DNA from: Cryptomeria japonica
Lineage: Eukaryota; Streptophyta; Pinopsida; Cupressales; Cupressaceae
Reading direction: 5' to 3'
NCBI RefSeq assembly: GCF_030272615.1
Contig: NC_081405.1
Span: 646,600,920 to 646,664,919 of the forward strand
Length of the DNA: 64,000 bases
Shown here: positions 44,001 to 56,000 of the stretch, one piece after another
How the letters are laid out: each line of letters opens with the position of its first letter
How positions within the stretch are numbered: the stretch's first letter is position 1
Translations under genes and position numbers: made by a program
Notes under the pieces: model-generated
Seen by the model: only the letters and a program-made list of their open reading frames with translations
What the model was told of the DNA's origin: nothing
The model's database searches: none

Positions 44001-47000
44001 TAATGATGATTTGATGGTCTAACAGAAAGGACTTGGGATTTTATATTAATTATCTTGCCTAAATCATGAAGACTGTATTTGAATATGTATTTGAAAGTAG
44101 CTTATCTAATTTCAAAAGGATAAATCTTTGTTGCTTTTCATAACAAATTTAAACATCAGAATCCTCTAATGAAACAGACTAACAAGCAAATGTGTTTTTG
44201 GTTCCAATTATATTCCCAAGAGCATACATATTTTCATCAATTACTGAATAAAAAGATCCGTGTGCCTTAAAGATCATAGTGAAATCTAAAAAAATCAGGC
44301 CTCACCCTCTTCCGCACTAAGGTGTTGGATCGGCCATGCTTCTGGTATCAGAAGTCAATGTTTCCAGTGGTATTGACACTTATTCAATACAATGAAGAAT
44401 CCGGAATGTTGCAAGTGTATCAACCAAAAATTAAAACTAACCGATGAGGAGGTCTCTCTAAGTCAATTCCCCATGCCTTGGTCACAGTGTTGCTGGGCCC
44501 ACCAATAAGAGACTTATTGCCAAACTCTTTTTAGATTCCTATCAATTTGAACTCATTCTCAACAGTATTTCTGGCTGCTGATAGGGAAGCTCCTAACTTG
44601 AAATAGAGGTTATTGATGTGCTTAAAGAGTATTGCATGACTTCTGATTCTTGTCATCTTAAATGATGTTGTTTTTTTCCACAGTCTTTGATTATTGAGAT
44701 AGATAGCAATTGTATATTCTTTTTAGAGTGATATGGAGAAAATTTCTTGAGTTTTATGATTAAGATGCATATATGTTCTAGTTTTTAGTTGTTTCTTCAT
44801 GTTCCTTGACAGGTCCTGGTGATGGAGTGGCTGAATATTATCAGCAGCAAGAGGAGATGCTTGAGGGATTTACAGAAATGGATGCTGTTTCTGAGCATAA
44901 AAATCGATGTACCATGTCCAAGGTTTGGTTATATCCTTCTGTTGTTATGCACATTCATCAAGGTTTGGTTATATCCTTCTGTAGTTATGCACATTCATCA
45001 AAGCAGTCGGTGCATTAGTGAGCCGTATTTTACGTTAAGGGGTATTTGATTATGTGATTTAATACTCTTTGCACTCAATTTATTTCAGGAAGATCGTGAT
45101 AAGTTTGCAAGAAGTGAGAGGACTGCAATTCAACTGTCCAACTTGGCAAATGTTGTACTTTTTGCTGCGAAAATATATGCATCAATAAGGAGTGGCTCAT
45201 TAGCAATAATTGCTTCAACCTTAGACTCGCTGTTGGATCTTCTTTCAGGCTTTATTCTCTGGTTCACTGCATTTAAGATGCAGTCACCAAATCCCTATCT
45301 CTATCCAATTGGGAAGAAGCGTATGCAACCATTGGTTAGTCCTCTCTATTTCTGCTGTTTAATTCATGCTCCAAACCTATCATATGCAATCATTACCAAT
45401 TTTACTAAAATTGAAATTCCAGTGAATCTGTAAATCAGGGTCTCCCAATTTGCAATTTTTGTTGTTTCTGTGGTGGATGTTTCTTTATAATAAATGTTTT
45501 CAAAGTTGCATGGACATGGATATGGATACAAATACGGATACAGTATTGGATATGGATATGGCCTTTTTTTTAAGAACCCCAATATGGATACAGCTGGATA
45601 CGACATTCATATAAAACACAGACACATATATTTAACACAATTTTCTAAGTTATTAGAGGAGATTTTCATTACTTCAAAAGCATTATGGTCACATAATTGC
45701 TACATAAATAATTATAAGTTGATTTAATAATTTACAATATGCAAAAATAGTAGAGCGGCATTGGAAGATATCCCAAAAATGGGTCACTAAAACAGAAAAA
45801 CATTTCATTTGTCTTTCTCATTTGGTGTAGGTTTTGTTTATACCAATTTTTTTTTTTGAAAATGCATGAATGAAGTTTTTTAAAATTAATTTTAGGAAGA
45901 TTTATGTCAAATTTTTAAAAAATCAAATCACATAGTATCTGACATGGTTTGAAAACCAAGGTTTTCTTGGCACGCGTTGTTGGTGTTGGAAATAAGCCAC
46001 ACCCGGACCGACGATGGACTGGTCCAAGAGGGGCCAGTAGCTCAGTGGTAGAGCACTCCAACAGCGTATGGAAGGTCCTAGGTTCGAGTCCTAGCTGGTC
46101 CATGTCTCAACATGGTATCAGAGCCAGGTCCAGGCTAGGAGCCCCAAGCACACGAGAGGTGTAGCTTAAGGGAGGAGGGTGTTGGTGTTGGAAATAAGCC
46201 ACACCCAGACCGACGATGGACTGGTCCAAGAGGGGCCAGTAGCTCAGTGGTAGAGCACTCCAGCAGCATATGGAAGGTCCTAGGTTCGAGTCCTAGCTGG
46301 TCCATGTCTCAACACGTGGATACAATATCAGATACGTATCCGAGCCGTATCATATACATATCCATTGTGGATATGGGGATATGCGCACCCAAGGAGGGAC
46401 AAAGGAGTTTCCGGCTACTCAGGGGTTTTTTAATAAATCTGTCAATTCGTAGATACTAATCATATTATGAAAGAATGTGACTGTAATTTCAATCAAGCTG
46501 TAAATTAATGTGGTTCTCTGTCTTTGAAAGTGTAAGTCAATGAATTATATCCAGTTTCTAAGAGACAGTTCACCATAAGTCTTGTCCTCAGACAGCTTTA
46601 ATTGTGTAGTTTTTGATTATATAAGCAGGGAAGGGCCCTAATCCCAAAAGTACAGAGACAAAAAAGCAGAAGCTAGTCCATGATTGAAGAGCAGGAACTC
46701 TTCAAATTAATGTTAGCACAAAAAGCCATTTTTTCTTCCTCAGCTATCAGAGAGATGACAGCTTTTAAGAATATGTTAGAATATTCTCAGTCAAAGAGAC
46801 AATAAAGCATAGCATATCGAGCAATCTCAGTCATATTATCTTGCTGGTTTCTTCACTAGTCGTCTCAATCTCTAGAGATAATCCACAAATAAAAATCTCT
46901 GCCATTTAATTCATGCCAACCTTGGTGCTCAAGGGAATGTGCTGGTATTTTGTATAAATCACAAGGAAAGAAGACATGCACTAAGCTAACTTGTGAGAAG

Positions 47001-50000
47001 ACTGTCAATTTTAACATAGATGTTTTGTCACATCCTAAATATCATGTTACACCTTGAAGGAAATCTTCTTAATTGTTGGGCATGCATGGAGGTGCTTGTG
47101 GCTGTTCAACCGGTCTTGCACAAATTGATGACTGCCCAATAGAGGAGACACTGCACAGACCTGTCTTTGGGCCCACGAGGACTTGAGAGCTTGCTTGAAG
47201 CACAACAGCTACCCAGGATATCCTGTTAGTTGTTTGCTTAGAGGCATGGGAGTGGGAAGGTGTTACACAAAGATGTCACTACTGGTTTGATTGTTTGTAT
47301 AGAACTTATGTACCTAACCATTTTAAGAGTTTGTTAGAAGATTCCTTCATTCATACATAGAAACAATAAATACAACTCATATTGGAGTAAATGCTTTTTT
47401 TTATTACTTATCAAAATTTCCTTACATTGAGTATACTTTACACTCTGGGTTGTGACGTATTGTGCAGAGTGTACTTAACAACAGTCACCTGCTTTTCTAT
47501 CTTCTCTACGTATCTCCCTATCTTTGTATCATACTTTCTATATTCCTTTCTCACCGTGTTATTATAAATTTATATCTTTCTGGCCTCGACCCATTCTTTA
47601 CATATAATTCATTTGCTTACCAATCATGTGGTGGAGACCCTTTTCAGAATGAATTGTGATGATTGTCCTTTAAATACTTGACCATGAATCGTTATCCTGT
47701 CATTTTCTAGCCTAGACGTTCAAGTCATCTATTGAAGAAACTTCTCCAATCTAGGAGCATCCTAGGTGTCAAGCAATCTTATATCACCCGGAAAGAGTTT
47801 TCATATATTTTTCTCTATTTAGTCAGCATAGTGGACTAGCTATTGTGTTTTGGTTTGAAGTGTGTGTTTGTAATGTCCCTTTTTTTCAAATGATATTATA
47901 ATTTAAAAAAATAAAATATAAAATATAAATTTAAAGTTTAATTTAATCAAAAGTCAAGGGGCATATGAGGAATCATGACCGTTGAAGGAAAAAGATATAT
48001 AAGAGACACCAAACAAGGAGAAGTAAGCGCCAATATGAGGAATATATTTTATATCTGATTTTCATCCCCTTGAGGAATAAATTTTATATCTGATTTGTTT
48101 ACACCCCAATAATACAATGGCATAGAATAACAAAAGTAAATGGCAACTAAACTAGATGAAGAGTGGGGGGCTTGAAGCCTTCACCACTCAACAATATGAT
48201 AGCGTAGAAAAACAAGAGTATGTTGCAATAGACTTCAATCAAACTTCACAAAGCATTACCAAACTTAACAAATCAGATTTGCATGAATAACATTCTGAAA
48301 ATCAGACTTAATGAAACAATTTGCAGACCTGTTAACATGCCAAGAAGTATATGCTTTCAGTTCTTATTCAAATCAGCAACTACCCCTAACTCCTCCAGAT
48401 TTCTTTGGAGACAACAAGTGATCATATGTAGATTTAATACTCAGAAAACTCCACTTGCAAGAGCTGATTGAATCACTAATATGCAGATTTACAATATTTA
48501 CGAAACCACCATGCTATGCAAGAAGTGGAACCCAATACATAGGGGCAATTTTACCTTATAAAATCAATACTCCTTCAAAAGATGCAAATAACCTATCAGC
48601 AAGAATTGTCCAAGTCAAGGAAGTTGCTTGAAGCAATACCCATAACCCAAAAAGTCTTCCTTTATGAAATATGATCAAAACTATTATACCTAGCTATTCT
48701 GAAAAAGCATGCCAGCACTTAGAAAAAGCTCTGAAACTGAACCAAACTTGAACGACACTTCAAGAAGTCACACCCCACACCAAAATCACAATACACACAT
48801 CAAAATATTGTAAATATCTTCATCTACTCAAACCCAAATCACCCACCCAAAATCAGGAAACCTGAACACCAACCAGCTAGGGTGGGTCTTTCACCACCAA
48901 AACCAGCTATCTAATAGAGGGATTTCATCCTCCAACCAGCAAAGATGAACTCTGGAAGCATTCCAGCAGCATAACCTTAAGTTTTCATCAGCAAGCATGC
49001 CAAATGAGAGCTCAAAACATGAATATAAAGCGTGAGGGAAGAAATAGGGCAACCTTCTTTCAATTTAAAATCATTTCCCTCCAAAACCACTTTTCCTAGA
49101 GCTCTCAAAATATAACATTAAGCTTTATTTTCCTTCAATTTTGACGTCCACTTTGGAGGCAATAAAGTAATCTTTTAAAATGTTAAAATAACTCCATACC
49201 TTGGCATCCCCTTAATGAAGTCTATTCTTGCCTATAAAAACAACTTAAAGTCACCACTTTACTAGGCAATGATCAAGGGGGTCTCTCATGATCCCATTAG
49301 CCTCACTTAAGTCATAAAGTAACTTTATAATAGACCAGTGTTCCATGGAAACGCATTTCCCCCTCCTCAGACCCGCATTTTCGAAATGGGGACGTTTCTG
49401 GGACAGGGAGACGGGGACGTGGCATTTCTCATTGTCCCGCCACTGCCATTGATGCTTTTTTGGAGACAGGGAAACGTCTCCCCGTCTCCAAGTTTCCTTG
49501 GGAGATGTCTCAGTGTCTCAAAGAATCCTTGGGAGACTCTCAGGCGTTTCCAAGACTCCTTGGGAAACTCCCAAGCGTTTCCAAGACTCCTTGGGAAACT
49601 CCATGGTATCTCTTGAGTGGGGAGACTTGTAGGAATCTCCCATTCGAACATGTCAAAAAGCAATTGAATTTTTTTTTTTTTTAATAATTTTGAGCAATTT
49701 TGGGGGGTTGGTGGTAACCCTAATTTGATGTGGGCCCCACCTCTTCCCCCAATGCAATACAAAACCACTAAAACTACTGATTTCATTCACATTTCTAATT
49801 TTGATTTTTTTTACCAGCTAGCTGAAGAGGAGAAAAAACTTAGAAATCTTCGAATTTAGATTTAGTATTTCAAATTTTTCTTTTATATAATTTTACTAAT
49901 TTCCTCTAGTTTCATTTGAAATGTAATTCTTTCACTGTTGTACATCTTTTCACAACTAGTTTTTCAAGTACTATAAGTATATGTATAACTATATCAGCAC

Positions 50001-53000
50001 CACCCCCCCACCACCCCTCGTCGCCATCCCCCTGCCGTCCCCAAACTTAGGCCCTTTGTCCCCCATCCGCGAAACCCATCCCCGCATCTCCCCGTCCCCA
50101 ACAGCCGTGGAACACTGGAATAGACTTTAGCGATGCATATCAAATATCTCTCTAAAAACATCAGAACTCACAAGGCCAAAACTGGAAAGTGTTGCACTGA
50201 GTTGAGAGAGAATGGAAGCCAAGACCAAGTGCTATAAATAGCACTTACTAAAAATAGCCTTTTGCTAAAAATTGCAAGAACTTCTCAATTCCTAAAACTA
50301 CAGATGCTACACACCGAAGCTGAGAGGAGAAGCTATGACCAGCTGCCAAAAATAGTGGTTACTATAAATAAATAATAATTGCTAAAAATAGCAAGTCAGC
50401 TAGAACTCTCAATTCACCAATCAGTTACTAAAAATAGTAAGTATTGGACAAGTCCAAAATCACTCTAGAAAGTGTTCTTCATCTCCATTAATCCATCTGA
50501 ACACAATAGCGACATCGAAATGTCTCTCTAATCTTGTTGATACCAACCTAGAAAGCCAACACCACTTGCACTACAAGAGAACCAAAAAATGGGGACATTA
50601 CAAGAAACCCTTTTGGGGGGAAACCATGAAGGACTGCTTGGATCCACTAGCCAAATCCAGCCACAACAAAAATAAAATGATCTTACAATATTTGTTGGCA
50701 CTAACCTAGTGGAGACACCAATCCCCACTTACAAAATTTGTAGGCGCCAACCTGTTGGAGACACCAATCCCCACAATTGAGCACCAACTCAGCAAGAGAC
50801 ACCAATCTCTTCTTTTGGGAGGCATTGACCTTTTGTATGTTGCTTTTTCACCAAGTGATGAACATATTTTTTTGCAAATTTGTACTTCACAAAATCTGCA
50901 CTGCATTTAATCTTCTTTGCTCTGTATTTGAATGATAAAACATTTTCTTACACACCATACTTACAAACATGCTTCACCTTTTTATACCCCTTTGGGTGCC
51001 AAGATTAATTACATAAAATACATAGGTCGGCCCTATAAAATTAGATTTTAATTATAAAATTCCATGAGCTGGTCTCCAATTACACTTATTTCAAAATAAT
51101 AAATTCCATTAGTTGGCCTCCAGTTAAAGCTAATTTAACAAACAATCTCTTAAACTTTGACATCAACAACCTTTGACATCAATGACAAATATTTCCAACA
51201 GTCTCACTTCCACATGAATGCTGAAAGGTCTTAGTACTGTTTACGTTTTACATACTGAAGGGAGCGTAGGCTACAGTGTAGGTCACCTTTCTTCTGCCAT
51301 TTAATAGTTGAGGTGATTTGCCCCCTCTTCAAATTCTAGTGGATTTCATTCAATATCAAATTGTTGAATGCAGAGTTTCAGCCTATTGAGAGTCACTGTG
51401 AGAAATTAGTGGGCTAAACACTAACAGATAGCATGTGTTATCAAATCTGGGTAGTGGAAAATCACTTTGATACAAGAAATAGGGTCAAAAGGGCTGTGAC
51501 TCTTGGGTGAATGAAATGTATATTGGAAGACTTAGGGCCTTTTAAATTTTGTAGAATTTTCAGGTTGAGGGAAGATAATGAAGGATTAGCGATGGAGCAC
51601 CTTCAATATTTTTGGACTAACATTCTATTAAAGTTGTTATTTTTGTTGATTTCTGGAGCCCTTTCTCTCATTTGATCCATGCTCTAATACACATTCCCTA
51701 GGCATGTTTGGTTATTGTCAAACAAATCTATATTTAATTTCTTTAGCCATATACATATCTCACTTGTACCACTAGCACAGGTCCATCTTAAAATGGATCT
51801 TCTATTTGCTGAGAGGTATCCAAAAGACTTGAGGTTCCAATCCCTATGTTCTTACCCTTATGGCAAGATTGCCATATTGAATTTTTTGAATATCCTGGAG
51901 CTGATCAGATCCATGATTGGATGAATTCAAGCTACTAGTAGTATTTTCCTATTTTCTTCATGGCTACAGCTCATAAAAACATAGTTTGCAGACTTGAATT
52001 CAGCGAGTATTTTGCAAGGCAAAAATTTCAGACTTGACAAAAAATAGGCAACTTAAAATCACTTAAATTTTGAAAAAACATTTTTTTTTTGCAAAATACA
52101 GTTACAAAATGTATCATATGAGTTTAGTGAGGGTCTAGAGGCAGCACCCCTCATGGGGTCTGGGAGCAGCGCCTCTGACATGTTCCCTGTTGCAATACAG
52201 GTTGAGGTCAAGGGGTGGAGTCCCTGCCACCAAGCCCAAATGACTTTCAAAACCACACAGACCTTCATGTGACACACCATTTTCATAAATTTTTTAAAGG
52301 CAAAAGACAATGCTTGTAAAACAAAAATCTGAAGGTTTAGAAAATGATGCAAATTTGAAATTCCAGGAAATTGTTTTTCAAATCCCCCAAAAAATCCTTC
52401 CAATTTGCTCAAGAATGCTCTCTAATGCTGTTGTGTATGTTCAACATGGCCAAATAGGGTCTTTAAAGGCAAACACCTGTTTTTTAAAGTGTTTTTTCCA
52501 TTTTTTATGTGTTGCTGGCATGGCAAGAGTCAACGTGTTGGACTCAACAAGTACTCATTGCAAAAAAAAACTTGGCAAGTTAAAATTAGAAAAACTTGTG
52601 GGGGGAAAAGTGGCGAGTACTCGGTGACTCGTGAAGTCTGCGAAGTTGCGAACTATGTGTAACAATATTTGACTTGCAAATTTTTCTGAGATTTGAATTT
52701 GCAACCTTGTCTAAAAATTTCCTCTTTACTACTACTGTTATTTTTTTTTGTTGCGCCAGTGGTATCCCCGTGACCAAGCTCAGCACCCAACCCGCCTTAC
52801 CTTGGTCTTACTTATTGCCAAGTTGGGGTTCAGGAAGGGGTGAGCTGAGGCAAGACTAGTCCACTGGGGATGTACCAAGCCACCCGCAAGCCAGGCGCAT
52901 CGGGTGAGTCCGGGCCTCAGAGTCGAACCCGAGATCAATGGGGAGCAAACCCACGGCCCAAGCCAACTCTGCTACCCGCGCGGGCTACTACTACTATTAT

Positions 53001-56000
53001 TATTAATATTTACATTATCTATAAGATTTCAGGCATCAATGTTACCCACACATGCACTCACATGCCAAAATGCCAAGTTGATGTGGGGTGCAAAATCAAA
53101 TCCTTATCTTTTAGAGCAAATTGTGAAGCTGTGCGTTACCTAGTATGATATGCCTTTTGGATTCCACAAATATTTTGATTGTGGATTGTTTGAGGTTGAG
53201 GGGAGGTAAGTGCTGGGCAGGCAGTTATATGTCATTTTGTAGAAGTAGGGCACTTGAGGTTCATGCCCTTATTAGAAAATAAGGACAGAAACGAGAAAAT
53301 TAAGGACAAGAAAACAAAAAAGCAGAAGTACCTCTAGAATTTGAAAGCTCCAAATTTGAAACAATTTTATTTAGCAAATGAAGAATCCCTTTGAGTGTGT
53401 GGTTCTAGTAATTCCCTAACTTTAAAATACAAGTGTGGTGTCCATATTGGGTTTTATTTTTTAAAACATTTAAGGCTTTAAAATCCCCAAAAATTCTATT
53501 TGTAATTGTTTTAACTTTTATGGTTAATGATTTAACATATTATTTCTATTCCAATCCCTCCCCTTGCTCATGCATCTAAACAAATACAGCTATAAAGCTT
53601 TTTGTCCTTTTCTCAAAAGTTAGGCTGTCCTCTATTATCTTTTAAGTTATTTTGTGCAGGTGGGTGAGGTGAGGAGGTGTGAAAGTTTAAAAAACAACCA
53701 AGAAACAAACCATTTTTCATCCTTGGAAGTTTGCTTTCCTGGTAATGGAATTTACTTGGAAATAACTTGACATGCTGCTAAAAATAAAATACATGGGTGT
53801 TTGTGATCTAGGAAGATGACCGAACCACGGTGAATGACTAAAGATAGGAATTTGGTAAAAGCAAAATGTAGTATCAAAATTTTTCTCCCTATCTAAATAG
53901 CCTTTCCTGCTTCTATGGGGAACCTGAAAAACCTATCTTGCACTAAGAATCAGAAACGGATCCATGGAAGCTTTGGAAACATGGGCATTGAAGGCAGGAT
54001 AGCCAAGGTTAGAAAACAGCATAATCTTTGAGGCAGATTTCTCAAGTAAACATCTGGAAACGATTTCAGAAATGACAGAAATCCCTAGAAACTCTTGGAA
54101 ATGGTTACTGGAAGCTTTTGAAAACATCCACATGGCAGAGCTCCAGCGATGGAAGTATACTGAAATTCCTGGAGAGCAGATGGAAATTGGGAAAAATGTT
54201 TCTTGAAGTCGCTGTGATGGGGAAGCATTTCCATCTTATCACAAATGATTTTTGGGACCCAAAGGGAAAACCTCTTGTTTATCTCTAGGGTAAAGTCATC
54301 TTTTTCATTTTAATCCTGTAAGAGATTTTGGTGCTCGTTAGATTGTCCCTCAAGACGGTTTTATGGCTTTCCCTTTGGAGATTGAATTTCTGTATTATTC
54401 CTATTTTCCGATTTCATCTTTTGTTTCTTGAATGCACTCAAATGTACCACTTCCATGGGAGGGATATAATATTATAAATGCCTAAGATTATCTCCTGTTA
54501 TAGCATTTTAGTGCAAGATGTAATCAAGCTTTTGTGAAGACATAAATTATTCATTATTTATATGGAATAGCTCTGTAATTTCATGTGACAAACATTAGAT
54601 GATTGCTAGGATCCCTTGCTGATCAATGACAAATGCACTAGCTAAAACTTATAAATCATTACTCTAAAACTATTAGAACTTTGGTTGTTGCTAATTAGTT
54701 CTTTCACTTGCAAATTGTGCTTATTATCTATTATGCACCTTAATACTCTTTTGAGCTACTTGCCCAACATTTCAATTGCATTTCATTTCTTCATTTAACC
54801 ATCGGATTCCTTGCCCTTTGGCTTCTTATTTATGACATAATAATAGATCTTGTGAAGCGGTGGAACATCTATATAGGAAACTTTTGTATTGCAAAGCTCC
54901 AAAATCCAAAGATAATAAACTTTTTTTAAGCCTTAAGTGTTACTACCCGACGTTTCATATTTTTAATTGCATTTATTGGCTACCCTGAATTCCTGGCAAT
55001 GGCAGTTTAGTTTGAGTTTAAGCATAGGATGAGACTTATAACATCTTTGAGTAATATCTAGTACATATCAATATAACCTAAGATTTAATTCTATTCTTTT
55101 AGTTGGAAATTGTTTGTTTAGATTGTTCTTTTATAGTTTGGATTTTCTTTGCTATGGTTACTCATTGATGTGCAGCATTTCACGACAAGGTGAAATGGTC
55201 TTAGATCTTTTTATGTGCCCATGTAAATTTGATAAATTTTTGTATGGGCATATTCTTTTTTTCATGGTCTTTATTTGTTGTTCAAACTCTTCTAAGCATG
55301 TATATTACGAATCCCCGAACATTTATTGAGTGTTGATTCTTAGGAAAATGCTCCATGTGCAGGGAATTCTGGTTTTTGCTTCAGTAATGGCTACATTGGG
55401 ACTGCAGATCGTGCTAGAGTCTGCTCGACAACTTGTTTCAAAGGTAAATTCCCTGGTTATGGATATACATTTAAGAAGGGATATCTATTTCACTTTATTG
55501 TGCTTTTACAAGCATGCAGGATATATTTTATGATTTATTTGGATACTTGTTTAGCTTTGTATACCATGTATACACATAATATTTTACATTGGACATAGTT
55601 ATAATTTATAACCATAGATACTATCTTGGGCTCTTGATTTAATTCCTGTAAATGGCATTGTTTTGTAAAGCTAAAATAATATTCAGTGCTTTGGAGGCAA
55701 TATTTGCTTGCTTAAATACAGCTGCATCAGCTGCTTGTCAATATTTTGGAATGCTACAGCCCCTTTTTTGTTATTGATGGAATTATAGTATCATTGGCGT
55801 GAGCTCTGGCTTTCTGTTTTTACTGAAAGTGGGATTACAAGTGAAAATATTCATAGAAACCTCTGATGGTGAGCTTTGCTTTGTTTGATTTACATGGTTT
55901 GCCAGTGATGCAAAAATAAACAACAAAATACAGGCCTATTTCTTTGTCATAAAAGTTACAAGTTTATACTAGTTAATTCTGACCATTATTCTGGAGCTAT

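Larger units (their letters stand above)
45978..46314 (+). mobile_element. TRIM (miniature LTR retrotransposon) with tRNA-like LTRs
   Basis: Two 135-bp direct repeats (45978-46112 and 46180-46314) begin TGTTGG and end TCAACA, differing at 3 positions. Directly after the first comes TGGTATCAGAGC (46113-46124), the tRNA-iMet primer site. Directly before the second is the purine tract AAGGGAGGAGGG (46168-46179). The 67-bp interior has no coding capacity. This is the standard layout of a TRIM. Each LTR contains a 71-nt tRNA-like sequence with A and B boxes. Flanks share only CGT, so a TSD is not clear. Confidence 0.85.

Noticed and set aside
46031-46101. A functional tRNA gene
   Set aside because: Anticodon arm is mispaired with an 8-nt loop, and the unit is embedded in, and duplicated with, a TRIM LTR.
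45949-46459. Frames translating as [19 protein letters not shown]
   Set aside because: This peptide pattern is what a tRNA-like sequence gives when translated; the DNA is the Pol III unit of the TRIM.
52870-53148. Plus-strand frames across 52870-53148
   Set aside because: Translation of the antisense strand of a tRNA-derived SINE and adjoining intron.
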